From contig NEEC01000007.1 in the NCBI GenBank assembly GCA_002189035.1, forward strand, positions 1,054,001 to 1,118,000: a stretch of DNA of 64,000 bases. The letters run 5' to 3'. Each line of letters opens with the position of its first letter. The stretch's first letter is position 1. Below, piece by piece: positions 46,310-59,949 of this stretch. A model generated the notes under the pieces. That model ran no database searches, was not told where the DNA came from, and worked only from the letters and a program-made list of their open reading frames with translations. Source of the stretch: Utricularia gibba (taxonomy: Eukaryota; Streptophyta; Magnoliopsida; Lamiales; Lentibulariaceae). The translations under genes and the position numbers were made by a program.

Positions 46310-48177
46310 TCAGCAAGTATTTGATCTCCAAAAATATTCAGGGATAGCTCTTTAATCTGTAAATACAAGAAACAGGATACATGTAATCTACAAAAATACA
46401 AATTCTCATAGGTGTAAGAACGAAACAACCAAAACACTTGATAAAAACAACGTTAGAAATCTTACAAAAGAATATGAAGAGCAACAACGCAAACATAAAA
46501 TATAAGCATTCTAGATTACTTAAAAGATGTTTTTTTGAGAACACAACCAAATCATGAAACATTGATTAAAGGAATCCCTTCTTCGTTATTCATTTTGCAA
46601 AGTAAGCTGCATCAGGCTCACTTCACCAAAATTTAAAGCATGAACACTTCACTGTAGCCAATAAATGAGAACAAAGACAGAGATACAACAAAATTAAATT
46701 AAATTAAAGAACAGGAAAAAGAAAGAAAGCAATAATGAGATGCCATCAATTGGCAAATACAAACCCAGCTCAAGCATCCATGAAAATCGAAGAAAAAAAC
46801 AGTCTCTCCCAATTCCCAACACATCTTTCCAATACGCTCATGAAAACATACGAAACCGAAACATCAATCCCACTACAAGCAATTTCAAGGGAAAAAGTAC
46901 AGCACAAGATATCAGGCACTTACATATTCTTAAAAAAAAAAAGAATTATCCGACAAAGCGCAGAGGAATCGACGAGGAACGAGCAAAATAAATATCGACC
47001 ACGAGAAATTAGAGGCTCCGGCTCCATGACCAGATGCCGCCGCGACCGTGGAAGGAGTCCGGAAACCGTGTGAAATTATGAAATTGAAAAGCAAAAGCAT
47101 TTATTAATTTTCACACATACCCCTCCACTTTTTTCTCTTTCACTTTTCCCCCACAAAAGAATAAAAAATAAATAACTGTAATTATTAATTTAGTATTATT
47201 GCTTCTCTATTTCAAGATAATGAACTAAAAAATCCCTCACAATTGAAAAAATATTGGTTATATTCATTTTTAGTAAAAAAAAAGGATTTTTTTGCACTAT
47301 TTTAATATTTATTTTTGACAGTGTCCTATTTCGGGGAGGAAATATGAAAAACAGAAGTGTGGGGACCTTGAGGAAATAAAAGAGGAAATGGGGGTAGAAA
47401 AGGAAACTAGAGGAGGACGCAATAGAGTTCGCAATGATTACGTTAGACCAGGCGTGGGCACTCCAATTTCACAACTTTGGTCCCCGGATTGCTAAATTCA
47501 GGAAAGGTGTTTTTCATGCCAACAAAACCATAAACTTATCTGGTTTGTGCTAAAAAATGATTCAACTGCAATTTTTTTGAATTTAATTCGACGTTAATCA
47601 TGAAGGATTCACGATCCAAAACAAATCAATGTGATTTTTTAAATAATAATAGATAATTTAAATTTTTTGTATTATAATATTTTTTTGAGATGCGTATGTA
47701 ATGTAAGAGATTTATTGATGATATCTCATATTTGTTATGCACAAAAGAATAGACATATTTAAATAGAGAAATTTTCATAATCTCATATGAAACATTTTAT
47801 TAAAAAAATGAAAATTAAATATTTGAAATAAATAATATCATATAAGAGTAATATAAATCATGATGACATATACATTAGTATACGATTACAATAGTTATTT
47901 ACAAATTATTATTCAAAATAGATACATCTTTTAATAAATAATTTTTTATTTTATATAGAAATTTAAAAACTACAGTCTTAAAAACTATTGAAAAATATAA
48001 AAATGTAAAAAATATTATAGATCTAAAATTTTCCAAAAAAACAAAAAATAGGTAGAAAAAAAGGTCAAGATTGATTGGGCGGGTTATTTTTGAATGGGCT
48101 TGATCCTTTAGGGCCGTAGATGCATTGCAACTTATGATGGGCCAGGCTCAAATAGAAGTGGCGAATGGCAGCCCATG
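46310..48177. other. DUF668 leader and promoter, AT-rich spacer, GAT1 3' flank
   Basis: 46320-47070 probably contains leader exon(s) and intron(s) of the DUF668 gene. 47100-48060 is strongly AT-rich with no coding signal. The last 100 bp adjoin the GAT1-like stop. Confidence 0.4.
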
Positions 48178-50012
48178 TTACATATTAGCGAACAATCGGT
48201 ACGTACCCGAATCCAAAACCAACTGACGCACAGATGCGATGGCGCCGATGGCAGCCAGCGCGGCGGAGGCGACGCCGATGATGACATTAACCCAATACAC
48301 AAGCCCTCTTCGCGAATCTTTGAAGGTCACATTGTAGAAAACCATCGGCAAAATGAAGTCAAGCGGAATTAGACCAAAAGCTCCGATCAACGCCAAGATG
48401 TCTCCGAGGAACGGAAACATCGCCGCTAGTAGGGTGGCGATGGCGATGGCCAACGACCGGGAGAGCAATCGAGGAATGGTGTTTCGACAAGAGAAGCCGC
48501 TCTTCTTTGGATCGGAAAACAGGTTCTCCAACACCACGTTGATGGGTTGAAGATACACCTTACCAGATCAGAGGAAACCAAGTCAAGTGCAACAGAAGAT
48601 GTTCGACTACCCACCGGAGAAAAAGAGTTGTACGCTTACCAGACAGCACGCTGACGTTTGCACAAGCGTGAAAATGTTGATGAGGAGGAGGAATCGCAGA
48701 GGCAACAATGGCTTTCCCCTGTCGACGAAATTGGCAAGGATCGACGATCCCTGGGACTGGTTACCAAATGCCCAGTACCCAGAAATAGCGACGCTGAAGA
48801 ACGTCGAGATCACGACGGAATAGGCTAGCAGCAGCCCCTTCAGCATTTTTCCGGTAACTGGCGGCGCTATTGTTGCCTACCCAAACCAATCAATAAATAT
48901 ATGTCATTTCCGGCACACCTGGAAAAAGGAAAACACGACATTGACCTGGATTTCTGGAATCATCCCATTGCCGTATATTGTAGCAATGAGCGAAAACGCA
49001 TTGAAGAAGCCGAACAGCCGGCCTGCGCCGCTCCCCGGGATCGAATAATCCTTCGCCGGAGCATTTCTCGAATAACCTTCACAGTGTATCATGAGAAAGG
49101 TGAGCACCCTGCTTTCTGCAAGTAGCAGGTTGGGAGGAGATGGAGGTACCTATGTAGATAGCACCGACGGTTGCGCAAGAACTGTAGGCTAAGCACAAGA
49201 TAAGAGAAACAAGATTGATGTGCCTTAGCGAGTGAAACGAAGGCATCTGAGCCATGACCATGGTATATGCTCCAGCGATGATGATAAAATGGTAGAGTTC
49301 CAGGCGCCCATGTGGCGAAAGCATCTGGTAGATGTACTGCGCATGGCCGAATTGCTGTTAGCCATAGCTCCCACAAAAGAAACCATCCCCACAGGCCACA
49401 GACGCATTTGACTCGAAAGGAAGCATAAGAAGAGGGAAGAACCTTCAAGGTCTGGCCACTGAGAAGAATGGGTGAAATAACTGCGCCGTAGCAGATGACC
49501 AACTGGAGCGGACTCACCAAGTATCTGCCCCATCCCGGTCCTGTAACCGCAGCAGCAGAAGCCATGTCAGATGCTGTAAAACAAGAAAAAAAGGAGTGAT
49601 ATCATCACCTAGGATATCGTCGGCCATGTCGCGAAAACGTAGCTGCCGGCGACCGAGTCCGGCGAAGTGCTCCAAAACAATGGACAGCAGGTTGTAGGAG
49701 TAGAAGGTGACCATCCCCGCAGCGGTCAGACAAAGAGCCCCTCCGACCCAACCCAGCAAAGCAAAGGCATACGGCAGGGTCAATAGCGCCGGCGCCACTA
49801 TGGCCGTCGTCATATGGTACCCACAGTGCCACCATGACCCTAACACACCACACCCACATGTGATTTTAACCAAGGATCTAAAACACAACAACAACAACTA
49901 GTCTGGAAATACCTTGTGACTTGAGGACGAATACTGCTCCGGGCTCCGGGTTTTTGGACCCGGAGACGTCGCCGGAGTTGCAGGCGGTATGTTCTCCTTC
50001 AACGGCGGCCAT
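48178..50012 (-). CDS. GAT1: GABA transporter 1-like amino acid/auxin permease family protein
   Basis: Seven exons on the minus strand: 50012..49913, 49839..49609, 49540..49443, 49336..49150, 49076..48946, 48876..48640 and 48558..48178; 454 residues, close to Arabidopsis GAT1. Typical stretches are PEPGAVFVLKSQGSWWHCGY, VAPALLTLPYAFALLGWVGG, AQMPSFHSLRHINLVSLILC, RLFGFFNAFSLIATIYGNGM, IPEIQATIAPPVTGKMLKG and VYLQPINVVLENLFSDPKK. Several hydrophobic helices fit the 10-11 segments of the AAAP family. GAT1 imports GABA at the plasma membrane by proton symport. I chose the ATG at 50012 because the product then aligns with GAT1; an in-frame ATG at 50114 would add 34 residues. Confidence 0.9.
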
Positions 50013-52328
50013 CTTAGCTTCTTTCGGAGCACACGACTTCTCTTCTCGCAATGTCTTCTTACTGATAAAGAGTACTTGTGACAACGGAAACAAAGTCAAA
50101 AATGGGTATGCCACCTAAAGTGGGATTACATTGACGCATTGATTTCCCAGTTTTGTAATCAGTAGGTGTCTTGCTTTTCTATATTAATAATATTTGATCC
50201 ATTATTGATAGCTCATAGATCCATTACACTGATTCAAAAGGGGCAATGTCTATTGGATGTTTTCAAAGGACTATACATGCTACTCATTTTGCAACTGTGG
50301 TTTAAATAATTTCACAATACCAATTCAATTTTGTTTACAATTTATGGGATTTAATATTTATTTTGAATACGAATTTGATATTAAGTATATTTATTTTATT
50401 TGTACCTTTTTTATGATTTAAAAAAGTGTGTTTATCAATAATCTTTTTTTAATAAAATATAACAAAAATTTGCAAATAATATAATTTGAGAAAAATTAAT
50501 TTGAAGCAATGACTTGAAATTCAAAAAGTGGTATGAATTTATAAAAAATATTTAGTAATATAATATAAAATAATAATAATAATTTTCCAATAATAAAAGA
50601 TGTATAAACTTTCTAATTAGGTCGTTCTCCAAGGGTGCCAATTGGACTAATAAGCCCAATAAAATATCATATCATTATGGGCTGAACGAGGCCCGATCGC
50701 TCAAATGGGCTAAGCTCGATAAATATCACTTATTTCTTTTTTTTATTAATTTGGGTTTGATATTCATAGAACTTTAATTCTATTTTAAGCCCGATGGATT
50801 ATCCTAAAAAAATTAATTTGAGTTTTGTAGTTTTTTAAATATTGTAAATGTTTATATATTTTTATTCACTTTTAATATTTAATAACAACATTAATTTTGA
50901 AGATCAGGTGAATGTACAACGTTATCCTTTATGCTGCTAAGTGGATTGTATATTTATATCCAATATATATATATATATATTTATTTATATTTATATCGTG
51001 TGAGAAAAATTCTTTTATACATATAAAATGAGGATATCATAGGAGACGTCAATTCAGTCTCGTCAAAATGGAAGAGTCATTCAGATAAGGACATGTTTGG
51101 CATCCATTTTCTCATCCCCCGACTTACGAGAGATACCACAAAAGATGTATTAGAAATATGATCATTTTTATGTTAGAAAAATTTTAATACTGTATATATA
51201 CAATTGTAAGGATTACCACAGAAGATGTATTAGAAATATGATCATCTGTCAGAAAAATTTTGATATTGTATATATATGATTGTACGGATGTCCGTTTTTC
51301 TAAATGATAGTCAAACTAGATTATCCAGTTTTTGCACGTGTTTTCATCGTTTACAAATTACCGGTCCGTACACTCTATATTTGGAGTTACAATTCAATTC
51401 AAAAGGCAAACCACATTCTTTCACATGGGGTTACCAGAAGAATTATTCTTCACCAAAACATAGAATGCTCCTGCGTTATTCCATGCGCTTTCTTGAATTA
51501 GCCTTTACAAAAATACATACCAAGAATTACGATCGCGATTTCTCAACGCAGGGAAATGACGACACCCCCATCTCCCAAATGCACTGTACAGCATTTCCAT
51601 CCTGCTTTTTTTTTTTGTTAAATTCTCTTTTGCTTTTTGGCCATAAATACTTGTACGGTTCCTTTCCCTATTACTTTCAAGCTACTCCCCTTCTACGCTC
51701 TGCATTAGCGTTCTGTTGTTGTTCAGAAGGGAAGACTTGAGTCTGCGGCATTGACTCTGCGTGAAGGGCGTCACCCAGGTCGGGCATCAACGGAATATGT
51801 CGAGATCGGTGGATCGTCGATTTCTGGGACGAGTTAATTGTCGTAATTACGTACAACAAGAAAGAGAGGAGCGAATCAGCCGTGTGCTGTGAGAATTTTG
51901 GGGGAAAATCGGTGGGATTGATTGCGGGCCACCTGAAACGTCCATAGTTTCTGTCCGGGGAGATCGTAATTAGAATTCGTATCAGAATCCTTCGGTTTAT
52001 TCCTGGGTGATTTTCCTCTTTATAATGCTTCTCATGGGAACTAGTCTTTTTGCGTATGCAGCTCTGTAATTTCATAGTATGGGAATTGGGGAGCCAGTTT
52101 GTGCCGGGAGTTCAGTTTTCATCCCGTGCAAAGTGCAGCTTTCCTGCGCATGTTGAATTCTGATGAATGTAGGTTGCAGTATTACAATGATTTGACATTC
52201 TTTCTTTTCTTTTTTCTTAATCAGGGCTCTTGGACTGGAGCAAAACGTTGGACGTAGTGTTTCTCTAGAAGATGGCGCGTGGAAGCTTTATCTTTGTTGA
52301 TGTTGTTCGATAGTTGAACGTTGCGCAG
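50013..52328. other. Divergent upstream region of GAT1-like and DEMETER genes
   Basis: About 2.3 kb. 50160-51300 is AT-rich and includes an AT microsatellite near 50965-50985 and the 79-bp tandem repeat listed separately. 51700-52328 is likely DEMETER leader with an intron: an exon-like CT-rich piece, then an acceptor-like TTTTCTTAATCAG near 52225. The frame at 51276-51740 has no family resemblance. Confidence 0.4.
51134..51290. repeat. Two-copy tandem repeat, period 79 bp, upstream of DEMETER
   Basis: TACCACA(A/G)AAGATGTATTAGAAATATGATCA starts at 51134 and again at 51213; each copy continues with GTTAGAAAAATTTT or CTGTCAGAAAAATTTT and a TGTATATATA stretch. The second copy is a few bases shorter. 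Confidence 0.8.
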
Positions 52329-55300
52329 ATGAAAGAAGCGTGGTTTCCAGTGACACCTGAGAAGCAGGCTCTGCAGCGGCCCGGAAATGCTCAATCGGAA
52401 AACCCTGTGAATCAACCAGGGGAGGAAGATTGGTGCAACTTGCTGGGGGTGTACTCCGAAGTTTTGCGAAATGATAAGCCTGATATGGTTTTCGATTCGT
52501 TTAACACGCTGCAGCCGAACCCCGAACCAGGTGGAATGACGTTGAGCCTGGAGAGGTGGAGTAGTGGTGCTGCTGCAGCACCACTGGAAGACAACCCCAT
52601 AGGCGGGTATACAGGGCTGTGCATTGTGCAGCAGGAGAGCAACCAGGAGTTGGGCATGCTGCAACAATGCATAAGACCTGAGCCTTTATTTGGAAGACTT
52701 CCTCGTCAGAAAGTCAGGTCATTGGCAGAACTATTGGAGGCAACTGGTACTGTACCTGGTTCATATTCAAACGTGCCGTCTCATCCTCACGTTGAGCTCG
52801 ATGAAGCAGCTCACTCTCTAGTGGGTGCTCAAGTTGATCAACGCCTGAATCATGGTGCACTCGATGCTAGTTACCATCTACAGGAGATGACAAGCAGTGA
52901 GTGTTGTGATTAATAACGATTTCAGTCCTTGGGATTTGACCTGATACGCAACGAACTAATTCTTGCGTTGTGTTTCTCCAGGCAGCCATTCGTGTTCTTA
53001 TCCAGGCGCCTATGATCTGAATTTAGCAGCAAGTTTTGGAGGGGAAACGTCATCCATTCCAGCATCGCAAGCATTAGGACCAACGATATCACATGTAGAA
53101 AGGCAGTTAGGGATAGGGAATCTGATTCAAGTGCCACAACAGTTAGTGCCATGGGGATGCATTCAAGAAGCCCATGAGCAGAATAGTCCTGTTTTGACTA
53201 AAAAAGTTCTGGTGTCTGAAACATTAGGGCCAGCAACACCAGATGTGCAGCAGAAGCAGCCACAGAATGTCGCTCAAGTGCCACAGTTAATCTCCTCGGG
53301 ATGCACTCAAGAAGACCATGAGCAGAATAATGCGACCTCGAGCAGACAAGATGAGATTGTTGAGCAGCATGACAGAATGTTGACAAATGTTGTTGTTTCA
53401 ACCACAGCCGTCTCATCATCTGATGAGAAGAATAATTTGCAGAGTGGGAGTGCGGGAATTGATCTCAACAAGACACCACAGCAGAAACCACCCAGAAGGA
53501 AAAAGTACCTACCTAAGGTAGTGGTAGAAGGAAAACCGAAAAGGACTCCAAAATCTACTACTGTGAAAACTAATACACCTGGAGGAGATTCACCTGCAAA
53601 GAGGAGTCATGTGCGTAAAAATGGCATCAAAACCCCATTGCCTGGTACTGAAGATGCTGAAAGAGCTGATGGGGTATCGGCCAAAAAATCATGCAGGAGA
53701 GCTCTAAATTTTGATTTAGATGAGTCAACTGAAAGAATACGCAAGGGTGAGGAACGTAGTATTCAGGCAGAAAAAACCAAGGGAGGTATGTATCCAGTTA
53801 GTTTGAATGAAGAACAGAGCACAACCGGGTCAGAGGTGAAGCAAATGTCAACTGCCTTTGCCCATAGTGCCAGAAAAATATCTTTTCAAGATTTGGGCAC
53901 CATAGCTGAAAAACCTGCAGAAAGAAACCTTAGTTCAAATGACAATGCCCAGAGTTTCAGTACCCAGAATATCCTCATAAATCAGGTTCATCAGGGGATG
54001 AGTACAGGTCTTGCCCTGCACTTCACTCCAACAAATGCATACAAAGAACAAGTGGATAATGAAAGACGACCATGGCTACAATGTATGCCCCAATACCAGA
54101 AGGATATATTGACTGAAGCAGAAAATCAATGTCTCAAAAGACCTTGTGCAAACACCGGGATAAGAAAACCACAAACGACACCATGTGTGAGCCCCGAGTT
54201 CGTTTTACATGGGGTCCCTGAGGTGCAACAATGTAATAGCACCTGCATTCCTTGGCAGAGTGGTTCAGGTGTGGCCAGGAAAAGACATGTGGATGACAAA
54301 TGTCATGGAGCCTCTCCAAGTCATCTTGGGATTGCACATTACGAACACTTTGTGCAAACAGAACGCCAAGTGAAAAATAATTTCCGTGCTCCTGGCACCG
54401 CAGAGTCCACCAGTGATGGACTAAACCCAAGCTGCTCATCCAGCAACATTTTTCCAGAGTTGCAGCAGCAACGCCATGTTTCATCTCAACAGTTGTATGT
54501 GCAACAAATGAGGCAGAACATGATAGAGCAGATTTCCACTGCGAAAGACATTTATCCTGGAGAAATGACAAGATGGAACCCCAAGTGTACTTCTGAAACA
54601 GGTGTTAAACACACTTCAGCTGATGCGAGCTCGTCTGATCGTGTTGCAGGCAAAAAACGAGCTGCTGGTCAAACCTCTTCCAAGAAAGCATCCACATCCG
54701 CAATCCGTCAGAAAGAGTCAGTTAACAATAAAAGTTATGGAACTTCATCAAAGGGCACTGGTAAGCGTTCCACATTATCATTTTGTTCTAATGATTTTAA
54801 ATGAAACGCAAGTGCTTGTGCTTTAATTTTTCTTCCCATATGTTGAACAGGTTCACAAAAGCAGAGAGATCTGCTCACCCCTGATGACCTCGCAGATTGT
54901 CTGGAACGTCTTGATATAAATAACAGCAACAGCAAGAAGGATGAGTATGCACTTGTTCCATATGGTGCTGATGGTGCTATCATTCCGCATGAAGGACATG
55001 ATCCTATCAAACGGCGATTTCCACGGCCAAAGGTAGACCTTGATCAAGAGACAAACAGGCTATGGAACCTTTTAATGGGCAAGGAAGGAAGTGGGAGTGC
55101 AGAGACGATGGACAAAGATAAGCAAAAATGGTGGGAAGAAGAACGAAGAGTGTTTCGTGGTCGTATAGACTCCTTTATTGCACGGATGCATCTTGTTCAA
55201 GGTACCCACATTCCTGCGTTCCGCCATATATTAAACATTCCTCATGGAGCTTCCAACTTCTGTTTCACAAATACAGAAATACCATAACCAAACCTTGTCA

Positions 55301-58300
55301 GCAGTAATTTTCAGGAACAGAATATGACAACCCCACTGATTTAATTGGAAGTGCACCCTGGATATTCATTTTATGGCAGTCTCGGTGTCCATAAGGATCA
55401 GCATAGAACAGAAATAAAAGGAAAAAAAGTACAATGACAGTAATATTTAAAACATATGTTACTTGCAGGGGATAGGCGATTCTCGAAGTGGAAAGGATCA
55501 GTTGTTGACTCGGTAGTAGGAGTCTTCCTCACACAAAATGTTTCAGACCACCTTTCAAGGTACATTGTATTTCCTTTGGAAAGCATAGGAGGACTTACAG
55601 TAGAGTACATGTTAAATCACGCTTAACTTCTAGAAGCCCAGGGCGTTGGTTAGAATAGAAAAGTCATATTCCAAATGAACTTCTCTCCCTTGCTTGCAGT
55701 TCTGCTTTCATGTGCCTTGCGGCAAGGTTCCCCCAGAAAACGAAAAATGTTAGTCAGCCATGGCAAGCAGCAGAGGCCAGTTCATCAGCCCATCATAACA
55801 ATACCCCTTTGGATTATCCAAATCAGGCAACTACTGATCACCAGGCCAATGGGGAGTTGACGTGCACTCAGAGCTCAGTGACAACTGCTGAATCATTCGA
55901 CAAGGATGCACACGCTGGAAGACAGAAAGAAAATTTTTCAACTAACAGTTATCTCTCAAGGACAGAGGATGATGTGGTTTCTTCACAGAGCTCCTCCGGA
56001 TCCTTATTTTTTAATGCATCCAAAGATGTTAGATCCAGTTCAGGATCAAATTCAGAAGCTGAAGAAGGGTGCATTTTCAGTGGCAACCTGATCCCTGAGA
56101 ATACTGAAGGAGGTGCTCTGATTCAGCAAGATAAATTTCAATCCAATGAAAGTTTACTTGTTCACAACAAGACTCCCCTGAATGGTGGCAAGAATCAGTT
56201 AGAGACTACTGTGCAGAGGCAAAGCGCCGAGCATGCAAACATCAGAAATACATTTCCTAATCCTTTCATGTCCAAAGTCTCACATGATCAGGCCATTCCT
56301 CTCCAATCTAATACCTTGCAATGCATGCCAATGGGCACCTCTGCAGCAACATTTTCAGAGAAACAGAGTTTATGTTCACTAGCATCAACAACCTTTGAGG
56401 ATAGAGATGGAGTAATTATAGAAGGATCGAACACCAAGATGCTACAGGTAGAAGGTACCTCTGCAGTCATAGTAAGCGGAGGACGAGAGTTTAACTCATC
56501 GCAAGAAGACTCTGGCATACAGAAAAGTTATAATTATAGATCCAAGGATGAAGATTTCCAGCTCAGAATAATGCAGAAACAGGTGGCTCAGGAGGAGAAA
56601 ACGCTTCACATGAATCCCATCAGACTAGTTGAAACAGGTATCGTCTGGTGACAACTCTCAGTTGCATGAAAGTATAACATTTGTGATGAACGCTAACTTT
56701 AACTTTGTATTTTTCGCAGAAAACTGGGAAAGACAAGGCAACATGGTATCGGTACAAACCAAAAAGCCAAATTCAAAAGATGATAGGCAAGCATATCAGC
56801 TAACTGAACAACCAAGTAATAGCAACTTGGCACCTTCAAAAACAGCAAGCCGGAAGACTGTGAAAGCTGCAGAGACTTCCAACTGGGATACTTTGAGGAC
56901 GCAAGCAGAACTAAAGTATGGGACAAAAGAAAGAAGCTGGGAAGCTGTGGACTCTCTGGATTATGAAGCATTACGGAATGCTAGTGTGCATATCATTTCT
57001 GACACAATAAAAGAAAGAGGGATGAATAACATGCTGGCAGAACGCATAAAGGTTGCAAAGGAAGCAACGATTGGTATCAGATTTTTCAGCTTCCACCCCA
57101 TAAACCTATAAGCATGCCTTGGAATTTTGCAGGACTTCCTTGATCGTCTGGTTCAAGATCATGGGAGAGTTGACCTGGAATGGTTGAGAGACGTTCCACC
57201 TGACAAAGTCAAGTAAGTTTGCACCTCAGTTCAACTTGTTCAACAGCACCTTGTTTATCCATTTAAATCTGGGAGAAAGGCACTTTAGCGTTGTCAAAAA
57301 CTGTCTTCCAGGGATTATCTGCTCAGCATAAGAGGCCTGGGACTAAAAAGCGTGGAGTGTATACGCCTGTTAACTCTTCAGCATCTTGCTTTTCCGGTAA
57401 GGCACCCCCCTTCACCCCCCATAAAAAAAAAAGATCATCAAAAGCAGACATTCACTGATACACGTCATCTGTCAGGTTGACACCAATGTTGGCCGCATTG
57501 CTGTTCGACTGGGTTGGGTACCTCTGCAACCTCTTCCTGAGTCACTTCAATTGCATCTCCTTGAACTGTAAGTGCATGCTAAAACTAACAGAGCACGCCC
57601 AGCTGCAGGATACAGTAATGTTCTTCATGTGCAGTTATCCTGTGCTTGAAACCATCCAGAAATACCTTTGGCCAAGACTCTGCAATCTGGATCAGGAAAC
57701 ACTGTAATTTTTTGCCGTGGCCAGAATTGCATTTACTAAAATAAGATTTTTCTAACGCTAAAGAATAACCAATCACATGTTACATGTGGCACTGCAGGTA
57801 TGAGCTGCACTATCAAATGATAACTTTTGGAAAGGTATGATATGTGCTTCGCTATTATCAACCCCTAAACCTATAGTGATGCTAGACACATGAAAATTTT
57901 TTATATCGATATTCCATCTTAATATCATGCAGGTATTCTGCACAAAGAGAGATCCCAATTGTAATGCTTGTCCAATGAGAGGAGAGTGTCGGCATTTTGC
58001 GAGTGCATATGCAAGGTTAGCTTCCTCCTGAGTGTATACATTATCATGTATCTGCTAACGGTAGACTCAGAAACAGAACAAGTAAGTCATAGAAGAAATC
58101 TGCAAAGTGTATTAAATAAAAATAAAAGAGGCATGAATAACAGTTATGAATTATCTCCCTTTCCCTGCCTGATGCAGCGCAAGACTTGCTCTTCCAGGGC
58201 CACAAGAGAGACAATTAATTAACTTATCTCATCCACCTATTACAAACAAACTCCCTGACAAATCAACAAATCCTCTGCTGTTGCCTTCATCTGTGGACAA

Positions 58301-59949
58301 CACAGAACTGAAAACAGAAACACCAAGAATCTGTGAGCCAGTTATTGAAGAACCAGCAACACCAGAATTACCGACAACAGTTCTGGAGCAAGATATCGAG
58401 GATGCATTTTATGATGATCCTGATGAAATACCTGTCATTGAACTCAACGTAAAGGCATTTGCTACAAACTTACAGAGCTTTATACAAGAAAACATGGCAA
58501 TTGCAGAAGCTGATATGTCCAAAGCTCTTGTTGCCTTGAGCCCAGAAATTGCATCTTTACCAGTACCAAAACTCAAGCATGTCAGCCGATTACGGACTGA
58601 GCACCAAGTGTGAGTAATGTTTGTTTACGGTAGAATTGGCTAGAAAGTCTAGCTAAGTTGATCTTTAAACTATGTCTCGCAATACTGCAGCTACGAACTT
58701 CCAGATTCACACCCACTGCTGGATGGGGTTAGTTTTTGTTTTTCATCTCTCAGCTCTTCTTCTGCCTCAGCTTACTGTTTCTAACATAAAAGCCATGCAT
58801 TCAGATGGACAAACGAGAACCTGATGATCCAAGCCCGTATCTTCTTGCTATATGGAGTCCAGGTAGCCGTACTCTTCTTAATTTGACATCTCATAGCAGC
58901 GTCAGACAGATGCCAGGCTTATATTCCTAGAAAGGAAGAGAAATCCAGCTTTGACAGCCTTTTCCTGTTGCATTTTATTTGAAAAAAACATAGAGCCCCT
59001 AGGGGAGAAACACATTTTGATGAGAGAGATGATCATTAATTCTTTTCTTCTTGAAACAGACTTGACTGAAAACTGTTTTATCGTTTGCAATTCATTTCCT
59101 CTTTACCAGGCGAAACAGCAGATTCGGTGCAACCTCCTGAAAACAAATGCAGATCTCAGGAACTAGGCGAATTATGCTTTGACAACACATGCTTTGCTTG
59201 CAACAGCAAAAGAGAAGCACAGGCTCTCACAGTCAGAGGCACAATACTGGTATGCATGTGCCTGAGTGTAGTTCTACCATCTGCTTCCACTCTCATACCT
59301 CTTGTTTTACCAAGAGGCTTATTTTCCATATAGATACCTTGCAGAACAGCAATGAGGGGAAGTTTCCCGCTAAATGGTACATATTTCCAAGTCAATGAGG
59401 TACCACGATTGTTTCATCTAGCAACAATCATCGCAATATCTAAAGGAACACTAGAATGAAAAAAGATGTACCTGATGTGGGAGCTACGTGCCTACTAACT
59501 GAAGCATTTCTTTCAGGTATTTGCAGATCATGCGTCCAGTTTGAAACCTATTGATGTATCACGGATCTTGATATGGAAATTACCCAGAAGGACTGTGTTT
59601 TTTGGGACATCTGTCTCATCAATTTTCAAAGGTGAATGAAACTGTTTGGTTATAGTAAAAGATATATATGAAGCAAAAAGGTTGCTTAACCTTCTCCAAT
59701 GCTTGATATAGGCCTATCAACTGAAGCTATTCAGCACTGCTTCTGGAGAGGTATCTGTCCCCCAGTATTTAATAAGGTCTATCTAGGGTTCATTATGCAG
59801 AGAGTAATTGTTAAGGTTGATCCCCAACCTTATTCTTGATCACAGGGTTCGTATGCGTTCGAGGATTCGATCAGCAATCACGAGCACCTCGGCCTTTGAT
59901 GGCCAGATTGCATTTTCCTGTGAGTAAAATGGCAAAGAAAAATGAGTAA
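52329..59949 (+). CDS. DME: DEMETER-type DNA glycosylase (5-methylcytosine excision)
   Basis: Twenty coding exons: 52329..52896, 52982..54760, 54851..55201, 55469..55559, 55700..56637, 56720..57051, 57133..57212, 57312..57396, 57476..57567, 57635..57703, 57798..57834, 57933..58015, 58178..58609, 58691..58727, 58805..58862, 59110..59249, 59334..59399, 59517..59631, 59712..59750 and 59846..59949. All phases agree; 1831 residues. A Lys-rich basic stretch (PRRKKYLPKVVVEGKPKRTP) precedes domain A (PRPKVDLDQETNRLWNLLMG; VVDSVVGVFLTQNVSDHLSS). The glycosylase has the helix-hairpin-helix IRGLGLKSVECIRLL with catalytic Lys about 1392 and, 18 residues on, Asp about 1410 in PVDTNVGRI. The iron-sulfur cysteines follow (CTKRDPNCNACPMRGEC, about 1477-1493). 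The C-terminal domain B has IPCRTAMRGSFPLNGTYFQV. All catalytic residues are present. It is closer to DME than ROS1 by length and by neighbourhood. Confidence 0.95.

Noticed and set aside
50965-50985. AT dinucleotide run as an origin or regulatory element
   Set aside because: A short microsatellite in AT-rich spacer with no other support.
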